A DNA stretch of 64,000 nt from Kocuria varians (GTDB lineage: Bacteria; Actinomycetota; Actinomycetes; Actinomycetales; Micrococcaceae): positions 1-64,000 of the forward strand of contig NZ_BJNW01000019.1 of NCBI RefSeq assembly GCF_006539885.1. Direction: 5' to 3'. Both the position numbers and the translations under genes were made by a program. Positions 1 to 8,932 of the stretch are shown piece by piece (positions within the stretch are counted from its first letter, which is position 1; the number at the start of each line of letters is the position of its first letter). The notes under the pieces were generated by a model that saw nothing but the letters and a program-made list of their open reading frames with translations, was not told the DNA's origin and ran no database searches.

Positions 1-16
1 GGCAAACCCTCCCCGC

Positions 17-60
17 ACGACGACGCTCGGTGCCCTCCCAGGGGCACCGAGCGTCGTCGT
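17..60 (-). terminator. Terminator of the sdh operon
   Basis: A near-perfect inverted repeat pairs 17-35 with 42-60 (19 bp, loop of 6 bases at 36-41) just beyond the sdhB stop codon. There is no long T tract on the minus strand. The arms carry inverted copies of CGACGACGC, the core of an oligomer that is over-represented across the window. The stem length and its position at the end of the operon support a strong intrinsic terminator; termination itself is inferred. Confidence 0.8.
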
Positions 61-79
61 CTGTCGTCGGGGGAGCGGG

Positions 80-829
80 TCAGTCGTCCTTGTTGCGCAG
101 CACCTGCCTCAGCTTCTCCTTGTTGAGACCGGCAATCGCGGTCAACGGGATCCCAGCGGGGCACACCTCCGCGCACTCGCCGTAGACCGAGCACGGACCG
201 AACTCCTCCTCGGCCGCGCGCGTGATGCCTTTGGCCCGGTGGCCACGCTCCTTGGAGCTGGAGGGCAGCGTGGCCAGGTGCATCGTCTTGGACCCGGCGA
301 ACAGCTGCGCGGAACCGTTGGGGCACGCGGCAACGCACGCACCGCAGCCGATGCACGCTGCCAGGTCCAGGGCCCACTCCGCGGCCTCGTGCGAGACCGG
401 GATGGCGTCCGCGTCCGGCGCCGTGCCCACGGAGGTGGAGACGAACCCGCCGGCCTCGATCACCCGGTCCAGTGCGCTGCGGTTCACCGCGAGGTCCTTG
501 ACCACGGGGAACGCTCCGCTGCGGAACGGTTCGAGCTGCACGGTCGCGCCGTCCTCGAAGGACCGCAGGTGCTGCCGACACGACGGCGTGTTCTTCTGGG
601 GGCCGTGCGGAGTGCCGTCCACGGTCACGCCGCACGCCCCGCAGATGCCCTCGCGGCAGTCTGAGTCGAACGCGATCGGCTCCTCGCCCCGCGCCACGAG
701 GTCGTCGTTGAGCTTATCGAGCGCCTCGAGCAGTGAGAACTCAGGCCCGACGTCCTCCAGCGGGTACTCCTCGAAACGGCCCTCCTCGGCACCGGATTCC
801 TGTCGCCAGACTTTCAGCGTGAGCTTCAT
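80..829 (-). CDS. sdhB: Succinate dehydrogenase iron-sulfur subunit
   Basis: 249 residues, the usual size for actinobacterial SdhB/FrdB. It carries electrons from the FAD of SdhA through 2Fe-2S, 4Fe-4S and 3Fe-4S clusters to the membrane subunit. An N-terminal plant-type ferredoxin domain has Cys residues in CREGICGACG and, further on, SCRQH. A C-terminal domain has CIGCGACVAACP and CAEVCP. The ATG at 829 is chosen because the protein then opens directly with the ferredoxin fold; the longer open frame upstream overlaps sdhA out of frame. It is the last gene of sdhCAB, 13 bp after sdhA. Confidence 0.95.
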   Translation of the reverse strand: MKLTLKVWRQESGAEEGRFEEYPLEDVGPEFSLLEALDKLNDDLVARGEEPIAFDSDCREGICGACGVTVDGTPHGPQKNTPSCRQHLRSFEDGATVQLEPFRSGAFPVVKDLAVNRSALDRVIEAGGFVSTSVGTAPDADAIPVSHEAAEWALDLAACIGCGACVAACPNGSAQLFAGSKTMHLATLPSSSKERGHRAKGITRAAEEEFGPCSVYGECAEVCPAGIPLTAIAGLNKEKLRQVLRNKDD

Positions 830-842
830 GAGGATGCTCCAA

Positions 843-2840
843 TCATCGGTAGTCGCGGGTCTCGGGAGGAACGCTCGGGAACTGCAGGTGCTCCTGGTGG
901 CGGACGTAGCGCGGCCCGGCCGCGGCGTCGTCGTCACCGGAAGCCGCGCGTTCCCACGCGGAGGCGAAGAGCCAGTGCGCGTCGTCGCGCTGCGCCTCCC
1001 CGCCCTCGGTCTGGTGCTCCTCCCGGAAGTGGGCGCCGCAGGACTCGTCGCGGTCCAGGGCGTCGAGGCACATGAGCTCGGCCATGTCCAGGTAGTCGGC
1101 CACGCGGCCGGCGCGTTCGAGCTCCTGGTTGAAGCCGTCCGGGCGCCCCTGCACGCGCAGGTCCGTCCAGAACTCCTCGCGCAGCGCTCGGATGCCCTCC
1201 AAGCCCTCGGCGAGGCCCTGCGCGGAGCGGGTGACGCCGCACGTTGCGTAGAGCAGGTCGCCCAGGCGCCGGTGGAACCGCTCGGGTCCCTGGGTGCCGT
1301 GGATGTCGAGCAGTGCCTGCACGCCCGCTTCGGCCTCGGCAACCGCGGCGCGCACGACGTCGTCGTCGGCCGCGAGCTTGGGCTTGCCCAGCAGGGGAGC
1401 GAGGTAGTTCGGCACGGAGTAGGGCAGCGTGAACCAGCCGTCCACGCACGCGGAGAGCAGCGAGTTGGCGCCCAGGCGGTTGGCCCCGTGGTAGCCCCAG
1501 CCGGCCTCTCCGCCCACGAACAGGCCGGGGATCGACGTCATCATGTCGTAGTCGCTCCACAGCCCGCCCATGGCGAAGTGCGCGCCCGGCGCGATCCGCA
1601 TGGGCTCCTGGTAGGGGTCCTCGCCGGTCGCGTCCGAGTACATCTCGAAGAGGTTGCCGTAGCGCTCGGCAATCACCTTCTTTCCGAGCCGCTCGATCGC
1701 GTCCCGGAAGTCCAGGTACACGGAGTTCTTCAGGGGCCCGACGCCGCGGCCCGCGTCGATCTCGGTCCGCGCCGCCCGGCTGGCGACGTCGCGCGGCGTG
1801 AGGTTGCCGAAGGCCGGGTAGCGGCGCTCCAGGTAGTAGTCGCGCTCGTCCTCGGGGATGTCGTTGGGCGGGCGCGTGTCCCCGGGCTTCACCGGGACCC
1901 AGATCCGGCCGTCGTTGCGCAGGGACTCGCTCATCAGCGTGGTCTTCGACTGCCACTCGCTCGACACCGGCAGCGCCGTGGGGTGGAACTGGATGAAGCA
2001 CGGGTTGGCGAACAGCGCGCCGCGGCGGTGCGCCCGGAACGCGGCGGTCACGTTGGAGTTCTTGGCCAGCGTGGAGCGGTAGTAGACGTTGCCGTACCCG
2101 CCCGTGGCCAGCACCACGGCGTCCCCGGTCACGGCGGAGATCTCGCCGGTCACCAGGTCACGGACGACGACGCCCTGGGCGCGGCCGTCCGCCACGATCA
2201 GGTCCAGCATCTCCGTGCGCGTGTGCAGGTTCACCTGACCGGTGGAGACCTGGCGCAGCAGCGCCTGGGCCGCCGCGATCTGCAGCTGCTGCCCGGTCTG
2301 CCCGCGCGTGTAGTAGGTGCGGGAGACCTGCACGCCGCCGAAGGAGCGGGTGGCCAGCTGACCGCCGTACTCGCGGGCGAAGGGCGCGCCGATCGCGTTC
2401 ATGTGGTCGATCACGCGGACGCTCTCCTCCGCGAGCCGCCAGGCGTCCGCCTCGCGACCGCGGAAGTCGCCGCCCTTGACGGTGTCCTTCACGAACCGGG
2501 CGACCGAGTCGTTGTCGACCTTCCGGGCGCGGGCCGCGTTGATGCCGCCCTGGGCCGCGACCGAGTGGGCGCGCCGTGGGGCGTCGTGGAACGTGAACGA
2601 CTCCACGTTGTAGCCCAGCTCGCCCAGTGCGGCGGCCGCCCCGGCACCGGCCAGGCCGGTGCCCACGACGATCACCGTGAACTTGCGCCGGTTCAGCGGG
2701 GAGACCAGGCGGTAGTGCAGCCGCCGGTCCGCCCAGATCTCGGATGCCGGAACCTGGGAGTCCAGGGAGGGCAGGTCCGAGCCGATGCTGCGCAGCCCGT
2801 CCAGCAGGGCCTGCGGGGAGGTGGATGTGGACGCCTTCAT
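843..2840 (-). CDS. sdhA: Succinate dehydrogenase flavoprotein subunit
   Basis: 665 residues. This subunit holds covalent FAD and oxidises succinate to fumarate (or the reverse) at the inner face of the membrane. Visible marks are the dinucleotide-binding VVGTGLAGAGAAAALGELGY near residue 57, the flavinylation context RRAHSVAAQGGINAA, and the catalytic-loop region with FIQFHPTALP. The start at 2840 gives MKASTST and overlaps the sdhC stop by one base, so translation is probably coupled. Its pairing with a single 5-helix cytochrome subunit places it in the B. subtilis/actinobacterial class of complex II, which uses menaquinone. Confidence 0.95.
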   Translation of the reverse strand: MKASTSTSPQALLDGLRSIGSDLPSLDSQVPASEIWADRRLHYRLVSPLNRRKFTVIVVGTGLAGAGAAAALGELGYNVESFTFHDAPRRAHSVAAQGGINAARARKVDNDSVARFVKDTVKGGDFRGREADAWRLAEESVRVIDHMNAIGAPFAREYGGQLATRSFGGVQVSRTYYTRGQTGQQLQIAAAQALLRQVSTGQVNLHTRTEMLDLIVADGRAQGVVVRDLVTGEISAVTGDAVVLATGGYGNVYYRSTLAKNSNVTAAFRAHRRGALFANPCFIQFHPTALPVSSEWQSKTTLMSESLRNDGRIWVPVKPGDTRPPNDIPEDERDYYLERRYPAFGNLTPRDVASRAARTEIDAGRGVGPLKNSVYLDFRDAIERLGKKVIAERYGNLFEMYSDATGEDPYQEPMRIAPGAHFAMGGLWSDYDMMTSIPGLFVGGEAGWGYHGANRLGANSLLSACVDGWFTLPYSVPNYLAPLLGKPKLAADDDVVRAAVAEAEAGVQALLDIHGTQGPERFHRRLGDLLYATCGVTRSAQGLAEGLEGIRALREEFWTDLRVQGRPDGFNQELERAGRVADYLDMAELMCLDALDRDESCGAHFREEHQTEGGEAQRDDAHWLFASAWERAASGDDDAAAGPRYVRHQEHLQFPSVPPETRDYR

Positions 2841-3562
2841 CACTGAATCACTCCCAGGAGAACCATGACGGGGATGGAGATGTTGCCGAGGCAGATGGCG
2901 ACGGCGACCAGCCCGGCCACCCACGCCGCCACCTGACGCAGCCGCTTGCCGGTGGCGCCGAGGTCGTTGGCGGCCGTCCAGGTGCCGTGGGCCACGTGCA
3001 CGGTGAGCACGAGCATCGTGAGCATGTAGAACGCCGCCACGAGGGGACGCTGGAAGCTCGCGACCAGGTTGGCGTACGCTGAGCCGGCCTCAAAGGAACC
3101 TGCCGCCACCGGCTGGACGCCCAGCGTGAGGTCCAGGATGTGGAAGACCACGAAGAGCAGCAGCACCACGCCGGTACCCAGCATGTAGCGGGCCATCAGG
3201 GCGTCCGGTCGGCGCAGGCCCTGGCGCGGGAACGCGCCACGCGCACGGCGGGCTCGCGACCACAGCAGCACCCCGCACCCGATGTGCAGCACCAGGCTCA
3301 GCAGCAGCACCACGCGCAGTATCCACAGCATGCCCTCATAGGGCAGAAGGGGCATCAGGATCTCGCGCAACCAGTGCGCGTAGTGGTCGAACTCTTCCTG
3401 ACCGCGGTAGATGTGCAGGTTTCCGTACATGTGCACGAACACGAAACCCACGAAGACCAGCCCGGTGAGGGCCATCGTGGTTTTTGCCGCGAAATTCGAG
3501 ACGGGAAGTCTTTTTCGGCGCGGGACAGGTGTCTGTCGCTGTCGTTGGGCGGTGGCTGTCAT
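2840..3562 (-). CDS. sdhC: Succinate dehydrogenase cytochrome b subunit
   Basis: 240 residues with five hydrophobic helices; the first is around residues 30-48 (ALTGLVFVGFVFVHMYGNLH). His residues in HMYGNLH, SLVLHIGCG, VFHILDL and VHVAHGTW are candidate axial ligands for two haems. This is the single-polypeptide membrane anchor typical of actinobacterial and Bacillus complex II, and no separate sdhD is present. It is the first gene of sdhCAB. The ATG at 3562 follows a weak AGGGACAACC region. Confidence 0.93.
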   Translation of the reverse strand: MTATAQRQRQTPVPRRKRLPVSNFAAKTTMALTGLVFVGFVFVHMYGNLHIYRGQEEFDHYAHWLREILMPLLPYEGMLWILRVVLLLSLVLHIGCGVLLWSRARRARGAFPRQGLRRPDALMARYMLGTGVVLLLFVVFHILDLTLGVQPVAAGSFEAGSAYANLVASFQRPLVAAFYMLTMLVLTVHVAHGTWTAANDLGATGKRLRQVAAWVAGLVAVAICLGNISIPVMVLLGVIQ

Positions 3563-3912
3563 GGTTGTCCCTCGTCAGTGCGTGAACCGGGTGGGTGAAC
3601 CCGTCCTGGACACACCCCACGTTACTCCTGTGGCGGGATGAAAACGGGCGCGGCGGGGTTTTTCCGGGGCTTTCTCCAGTATTTCTGACTGGTTCAGAAA
3701 AAGCCTCAGCCGGTGCTTACTGCAGCGTAAACAATTGCCCGGGAAACATGTGCGGTGCGATCCCCCCACTGGGCCTGAACCTGCTGGTCCAGAGGGGCTG
3801 GGGGCCGCCCCGCGCACCAGCGGGCCCGGTCCGAAGTGTCGTTGACCCCTAAAGGTGCATCTCATAGGCTGAACATGTCTCGCGTCACCCATTCAGGAGA
3901 GCCTCAGCAGCC
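3563..3912. promoter_or_regulatory. Divergent regulatory region between sdhC and the cupin gene
   Basis: This is a 350-bp stretch with no credible gene, and it is more AT-rich than its surroundings in 3650-3740. It holds a short palindrome, TTCTGA at 683-688 with TCAGAA at 694-699 (add 3000), which could be an operator for the sdh operon. On the plus strand, TTGACC (3842-3847), a 17-bp spacer and TAGGCT (3865-3870) form a good sigma-70-like promoter for the cupin gene. No sdh promoter could be fixed with confidence. Confidence 0.5.
3842..3870 (+). promoter_or_regulatory. Probable promoter of the cupin gene
   Basis: TTGACC and TAGGCT are separated by 17 bp and lie 43 bp upstream of the cupin ATG. 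The -35 box matches consensus at five of six positions, and the -10 fits the actinobacterial TANNNT pattern. Inferred from sequence only. Confidence 0.5.
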
Positions 3913-4275
3913 ATGGTGCACGAACCGTCCGACCGCGCCACCGTCCGTTCCGCCACGGGGGAGTCGATCCTCGTGGAGCTGGTGGGCCGCAGCGAGCCCC
4001 AGCACGGCCACCCCTCCGCCACCACGGTCCTGGACGAGGACGGCGTGCGGGTCGTGGCCTTCGAGTTCGGCGCCGGTGATGCCCTGAAGGAGCACGCGGC
4101 CCCGCACCCCGCCCTGGTGCAGGTGGTCCGTGGCCGCGTGAACTTCACGCTCCCGGACGGCGTCGTGGACCTCGCGCCCGGCCGCGTCCTGCACCTCACC
4201 GCGGGTCTGCGCCACGCTGTGGACGCCGTGGAGCCCACCACGCTCACGGTCACGCTGCTGCCGCTCCGGCACTGA
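3913..4275 (+). CDS. Small cupin-domain protein
   Basis: 120 residues forming one conserved cupin beta-barrel. FEFGAGDALKEHAAPHPALVQ resembles cupin motif 1 (two His and a Glu as metal ligands), and PGRVLHLTAGLRHAV resembles motif 2 with a further His. The substrate cannot be read from the sequence; such short single-domain cupins are often annotated as quercetin-dioxygenase-like or as sensors. AGGAGA lies 12 bases before the ATG. It stands alone between sdh and the lactate genes. Confidence 0.8.
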   Translation: MVHEPSDRATVRSATGESILVELVGRSEPQHGHPSATTVLDEDGVRVVAFEFGAGDALKEHAAPHPALVQVVRGRVNFTLPDGVVDLAPGRVLHLTAGLRHAVDAVEPTTLTVTLLPLRH

Positions 4276-4514
4276 CCGGCGTCGTCGCTGGCGGCGGAGC
4301 ACTCCGGAGCGGTCGCGGAGCTTCGTCCGGGTGGGTGGGCGCCGGTCGGGAGCGTACCGACGGGGTTCCGGCGACGACGCCGTGTGGTCCCGGGCACGGG
4401 GCCGAGCGGGGGCCGTCACGGGCCAGGAAAATCCGCCGTGACAAGACAAGAAATCGCCAGAAATTTCGGGTGTCACCCGTGTTCCAACGCCCCGGGAGGA
4501 CTAGCGTTGACACT

Positions 4515-5462
4515 ATGATCAAGGACTCGAAACTCACCGTCGTCGGAGCCGGAGCCGTGGGATCGAGCGTGGCGTATGCCTCGCTGATTCGGGGGTCCGT
4601 GCGCCACATCGCCCTCTACGACATCGCCTCCGCGAAGGCCGAGGCGGAGGCACTGGACCTCGCCCACGGCTCGCAGTTCGCGGCCCACACGGACATCGTG
4701 GGCGGCGGGTCGGACATCGCCCTGACCGAGAACTCGGACGTGGTGGTCATCACCGCGGGCGCCAAGCAGAAGCCCGGGCAGACCCGCCTGGAACTGGCCG
4801 GGACCAACGCCAAGATCATGTCCCAGCTGGTGCCGCCGCTGCTGGAGGCCTCCCCGAACGCGATCTTCGTGGTGGTCACCAACCCGTGCGACCCGCTGAC
4901 CACGCTGTCCCAGAAGGAGACCGGTCTGCCCGCGGAGCGGATCTTCGCCTCCGGCACCGTGCTGGACACCTCCCGCCTGCGCTGGCTGATCGCCCAGAAG
5001 GCCGGCGTGGCCACCTCCAGCGTGCACGCGCACATCGTGGGGGAGCACGGCGACTCCGAGTTCGCCCTGTGGTCCACCGCCACGATCGGCACCGTGCCCA
5101 TCCTCGAGTGGACCCGTGACGGCCAGCCCGTGTTCACCCGCGAGGACCTGGACCAGATCCTGGCGGAGGTGCGCGGCGCGGCCTACAAGGTGATCGAGGG
5201 CAAGGGCGCCACCAACGACGCCATCGGCCTGTCCAGCGCGCGCATCGTCGAGGCCATCACCGGGGACCAGCACGCCGTGCTCAACGTGGCGCCCGTGCTC
5301 TCGGACTTCCGCGGCATCGACGGCATTGCCATGTCCGTGCCCAGCATCGTCAGCGCCGAGGGTGCCCGTCCCATCCGGGAGACCCCGTTCTCCGAGGACG
5401 AGCTCTCCCGCCTGACCGCGTCCGCGGAGACCCTGCGCGGCGTCGTCGACAGCCTGTCCTGA
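4515..5462 (+). CDS. ldh: L-lactate dehydrogenase (NAD-dependent)
   Basis: 315 residues, typical for the LDH/MDH family. It interconverts pyruvate and L-lactate with NAD(H). VVGAGAVGSSVAYA near residue 9 is the Rossmann motif. The substrate loop carries KQKPGQTRLEL with the catalytic-loop Arg, and IVGEHGDSEF holds the proton-relay His. The ATG at 4515 is used because the long upstream extension is low-quality sequence; the GGAGGA box at 4495-4500 is an unusually far 14 bases away. A lactate permease follows after 31 bp, so the pair probably serves lactate production and transport. The 239-bp leader (4276-4514) carries two inverted copies of the window's frequent decamer. Confidence 0.93.
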   Translation: MIKDSKLTVVGAGAVGSSVAYASLIRGSVRHIALYDIASAKAEAEALDLAHGSQFAAHTDIVGGGSDIALTENSDVVVITAGAKQKPGQTRLELAGTNAKIMSQLVPPLLEASPNAIFVVVTNPCDPLTTLSQKETGLPAERIFASGTVLDTSRLRWLIAQKAGVATSSVHAHIVGEHGDSEFALWSTATIGTVPILEWTRDGQPVFTREDLDQILAEVRGAAYKVIEGKGATNDAIGLSSARIVEAITGDQHAVLNVAPVLSDFRGIDGIAMSVPSIVSAEGARPIRETPFSEDELSRLTASAETLRGVVDSLS

Positions 5463-5493
5463 GTCCACCTCACCCCGCCACCCGGAGACCCAC

Positions 5494-7098
5494 ATGTGGA
5501 CCCAAACCCTTGACACCCTGGGCAGCCTGCCCCTGACCGCCCTCGTGGCCGCCGTGCCGATCATCGTGTTCCTCGTGTGCATGATGCTGTTCAAGCTCAC
5601 CGGACTGAAATCCGGTGTGATCGCCCTGGTGGTCCAGGTGCTGGTGGCGCTGCTGGTGTTCCACATGCCGGTCCCCGCGGTGGCGGGGGCGGGGCTGCTC
5701 GGCCTGCTGACCGCGCTGTGGCCCATCGCCTACATCATCATCATGGCGGTGTGGCTCTACCGGCTCAGCGTGCGCTCGGGGCGTTTCGAAGTGATCCGCT
5801 CGTCGATCGCCAGCGTCTCCGCGGACCAGCGCATCCAGGTGCTGCTGATCGGTTTCGCGTTCGGCGCGTTCCTGGAGGGCGTGGCCGGGTTCGGCGTGCC
5901 CATCGCGATCTGCGCGGCGCTGCTCGTGCAGCTGGGGTTCCCGCCGCTGCGGGCCGCGGTGCTGTGCCTCGTGGCGAACGTCGCCGCCGGTGCCTACGGT
6001 GCCATTGGCGTGCCCGTGCTCGTGGGCGCCCAGGTCACCAGCATGGACGTCCAGGACCTCTCCCGCGCGCTCGTGCTGCTGCTGCAGCCGCTCACGTTCC
6101 TCGTGCCGTTCCTGCTGGTCTGGATGGTCGACGGCGTGCGCGGCCTGCGCGAGACCTGGCTGCCGGCGCTCGTGTCCGGTGCCGTGTTCTGCGTGGCCCA
6201 GGGCGGGCTGCTCTGGTTCATGGGCCCGGAGCTCGCGGACCTCGCGGCCGGCCTGCTCGCCATGGTCTCCCTGTTCGCGCTGTGCCACGTGTGGAGCCCG
6301 CGCCACGTCTCCCGTGCCCCGGAGGCGCCGGAGACGGCGGAGGCGAGCCACCCCGCGGGCGAGGTGATCCGCGCCTGGAGCCCGTTCTACATCCTGACCT
6401 TCGTGATCCTGCTGTGGTCCGTGCCCGCCGTGCAGAACATCTTCACCAAGGGCGCGCTGGGCTTCACCACGTTCAAGGTGCCCATGCCCGGGCTCACCGG
6501 ACAGGTGACCACCGCCGCCGGCAACGTGGTCAACGCCACCTGGAACTTCTCCATCCTGGGTGCCACGGGCACGGCCATCCTGATCTCCGTGCTCATCACG
6601 TTCTTCACCACCCCGCAGCTGCACGCCAAGGAGCTCTTCGAGGAGCTCTCCGGCGCGGTCAAGGCGCTGGGCCCGGCCATCGTGCTGATCGCCGTGATCC
6701 TGGTGCTCGCGAACATCGCCAACTACTCGGGCGGCTCCACCGCCATGGGCACGGCGCTTGCGGCCGCCGGACCGATCTTCCCGCTGATCGCCCCGGTGAT
6801 CGGCTGGATCGGGGTGTTCCTGACCGGCTCCGTGGTCAACAACAACACGCTGTTCGCGCCGCTGCAGGTGGCCACCGCGGAGGGTATCGGCGCGAGCCCC
6901 GCCCTGCTCGTGGGCACCAACACCGCGGGCGGTACCACCGCCAAGGTCATCTCCCCGCAGTCCATCGCCATCGCGGCCGGTGCCGTGGGGCTCAACGGTC
7001 GCGAGGCGGAGATCATGCGTGGCTCGCTCTTCTACAGCCTGGGCATGCTCGCGGTGATCTGCGTGTGGACCTTTGCCCTGACGTTCATGTACGTGTGA
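5494..7098 (+). CDS. lldP: L-lactate permease family transporter
   Basis: 534 residues with about 13 hydrophobic segments, matching the LctP/LldP family that carries lactate or glycolate with protons. Family-like stretches include GFAFGAFLEGVAGFGVPIAI near residue 122, NYSGGSTAMG near residue 410, and the C-terminal VVNNNTLFAPLQ and GGTTAKVISPQSIAIA. The ATG at 5494 follows a GGAG. It sits 31 bp after ldh on the same strand, which suggests co-transcription, and a strong terminator follows. Confidence 0.93.
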   Translation: MWTQTLDTLGSLPLTALVAAVPIIVFLVCMMLFKLTGLKSGVIALVVQVLVALLVFHMPVPAVAGAGLLGLLTALWPIAYIIIMAVWLYRLSVRSGRFEVIRSSIASVSADQRIQVLLIGFAFGAFLEGVAGFGVPIAICAALLVQLGFPPLRAAVLCLVANVAAGAYGAIGVPVLVGAQVTSMDVQDLSRALVLLLQPLTFLVPFLLVWMVDGVRGLRETWLPALVSGAVFCVAQGGLLWFMGPELADLAAGLLAMVSLFALCHVWSPRHVSRAPEAPETAEASHPAGEVIRAWSPFYILTFVILLWSVPAVQNIFTKGALGFTTFKVPMPGLTGQVTTAAGNVVNATWNFSILGATGTAILISVLITFFTTPQLHAKELFEELSGAVKALGPAIVLIAVILVLANIANYSGGSTAMGTALAAAGPIFPLIAPVIGWIGVFLTGSVVNNNTLFAPLQVATAEGIGASPALLVGTNTAGGTTAKVISPQSIAIAAGAVGLNGREAEIMRGSLFYSLGMLAVICVWTFALTFMYV

Positions 7099-7306
7099 TT
7101 CCCCTGGAATTGCCGACGGCGTGTGCGCGGCTCGGTGCCGCGCCGCCCGTAGGAATTCCCGTGCAGGAATTCACATGGAACAACTCAGGCGTGAAACGTC
7201 TGTGACGTTGAAGAATCGACGGCGATATTCAGCACGGCATCAGTACACGCTGTGAAAAGCAGGATGACCGCCGTGGAAAACGCCGTGATGCCCAATTTCT
7301 GCACGA
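7099..7306. other. Non-coding leader of the lldP terminator
   Basis: No credible gene is seen here. The stretch is locally AT-rich and contains three GGAATT-type words (one each near 7106, 7152 and 7165). I cannot assign a function. The whole gap to the next gene is 343 bp and also contains the terminator at 7307-7334. Confidence 0.4.
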
Positions 7307-7334
7307 GGGGCCCGGGTCAACAGACCCGGGCCCC
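7307..7334 (+). terminator. Terminator after lldP
   Basis: A perfect 12-bp stem (7307-7318 with 7323-7334) closes on an AACA loop and is followed by CCGTCATTTT. This is a canonical intrinsic terminator for the ldh-lldP unit. Confidence 0.85.
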
Positions 7335-7441
7335 CCGTCATTTTGCGCGAAGGCCGGGCGCCCGTCGTCCCGGAGTCTGTTCCCACGGGGCACTCCCCGG
7401 GCGATACTGGGATCCCGTACCGGTCCACCCGAGGAGCTCCC

Positions 7442-7864
7442 ATGAAGCCGTTGCTCGCCACCTACATCTCCCTGCCCGGAACCGCCGCCGAGGCCATGCA
7501 GCACTGGCAGGACGTGTTCGGCGGAGAGTTGTCCATCACCCGCTACGGAGACCTGGGCTTGGAGGGCATCCCCTTCGACCCCGATCCCCAGGCGGTGGCC
7601 CACTCCACCCTGGTGCTGCCGGGCGGCACCATTGCGGCGGGAGATGCCATGGGCGACGGCGAGTACCCCCTCACGGGCACCGCCTACTCCCTGCTCTACA
7701 CGGCCGGGTCTGCGGATGAGGCCCGCACGGCCATCGGCAAGCTCGAGGCGGGCGGCGGTCAGATGAACATGCCCTTCGCCGTCGCGCCGTGGGGCGATTG
7801 GTACGGGCAGGTCCTGGACCGCTTCGGAGTGATGTGGGCGTTCACGGCGCCCGCCGGTTCGTGA
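7442..7864 (+). CDS. VOC-superfamily (PhnB-like) protein
   Basis: 140 residues in the vicinal-oxygen-chelate / glyoxalase-like fold, in the PhnB subgroup formerly named after 3-demethylubiquinone methyltransferase. The N-terminal TYISLPGTAAEAMQHWQDVF and C-terminal APWGDWYGQVLDRFGVMWAF are typical of PhnB-like sequences. Metal and substrate are unknown. The ATG at 7442 has GAGGAG 6 bases upstream, which decides the start over longer frames. It is monocistronic and convergent with the next gene. Confidence 0.85.
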   Translation: MKPLLATYISLPGTAAEAMQHWQDVFGGELSITRYGDLGLEGIPFDPDPQAVAHSTLVLPGGTIAAGDAMGDGEYPLTGTAYSLLYTAGSADEARTAIGKLEAGGGQMNMPFAVAPWGDWYGQVLDRFGVMWAFTAPAGS

Positions 7865-7913
7865 CGGCCCGCAGCACCTGGGCCACATTGCCGAAGCCGT
7901 GGCCGGGAACGGG

Positions 7914-8827
7914 CTAGTCGCGGGCGAACGGTTCGGTGAGCCAGTCCACCAGAGCCGGCCAGGCGGCGTCGTCGGCGGCGCGGCGGAACAGACCGTGGTG
8001 GCCGATCCGCGCAACCCCCAGCTGCTCGGGGGTGAAGGTGCGGTGCTCCACCGGTGCCGCCGTGAGGCGGGAGGTCAGCGCGAGCATCTGCTCGGGGCTC
8101 GCCCAGGGGTCGTCCGAGGCGCCCAGTGCCAGGACGCGCTGCGTGACCGAGGCCGCGCGGGCGGTGGCGTCCATCGAGGGTCGTCGAAGAAGTAGCCGGG
8201 CCGCCGCGCCCAGGACCCCCACTCGACCATCGCGCCGGTAGGCATGTCCTCGCCGATGCCGAGCTTGCGCCCTGGCAGGTAGCCCAGGGCCCTGCTGGTG
8301 GTGGGCCCCGCGACGTGCAGCATCGCGGCCACCCGCATCCGCTCCGGCACGGGCTTGATGCGTGCGGTGAAGGCCAGGTGGGAGGAGACCACGGCGAACC
8401 TGTCCAGGCCCTCGAGCCCGTGGCCGAGCACCATGGCGTGCCCGCCCACACTGTGCCCCACGGCGCTGACCGGCGGGTCGGGGAAGTGGGCGCGGGTCCA
8501 CGCGGCGACCGCGGGAACGTCCCCGGCCATCCAGTCGCGCATGCGGATCCGGCGGTGCTCCCGCGGATCGCCGGACCTGCCCGTGCCACGGTAGTCGTAC
8601 GTGACCAGGGCCAGACCGCGGCCCGTCACGTACTCGGCGAAGGCCGCGTAGAAGCGCTCCGGGGTCGCCGTGGCCGGGTGCAGGACGACGACGCCGCTCG
8701 GCCCGCCCTCCGGCAGCCACAGGGTTCCTGCCACGGAACCGGCCACGGTGGCCTCGGAGGCCGGCACGGGAATGACGAGGTCCTCGCGGCGCGGGGTGCT
8801 CGCGGGTGAAGGCTGAGTGTTCTGCAC
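7914..8827 (-). pseudogene. Alpha/beta hydrolase, disrupted by a frameshift
   Basis: Two frames together make one alpha/beta hydrolase of about 300 residues. From the GTG at 8827 the first frame carries VVLHPATATPERFY, YDYRGTGRSGD and the nucleophile elbow AVGHSVGGHAMV, up to GYFFDDP near 8178. Family sequence then resumes in another frame as MDATARAASVTQRVLALGAS, with DDPW and the catalytic-His region IGHHGLF, ending at 7914. One base appears to be missing around 8174-8180. Either the gene is inactive or the sequence has an error here; no homopolymer is present at the site. Family: YheT/BAAT-like serine hydrolase; substrate unknown. Confidence 0.75.
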
Positions 8828-8932
8828 GGACCCACTGTAGAGGCCCGGTGGTGATCCGGGGCACAGGAGGGCGACCGGCTCAGGGGAGGGCGACGACGTC
8901 AGGCGCCGAGCCTGCGCGTGGCATCGCCTCGT

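Noticed and set aside
222-2846. 874-residue plus-strand open frame opposite sdhBA
   Set aside because: It is the antisense of the well-supported sdhB and sdhA genes; long antisense frames are expected at this GC content.
4335-4514. N-terminal extension of lactate dehydrogenase by 60 residues
   Set aside because: The extension is Arg/Pro-rich with no family match, and the Rossmann motif sits at the normal place when starting at 4515.
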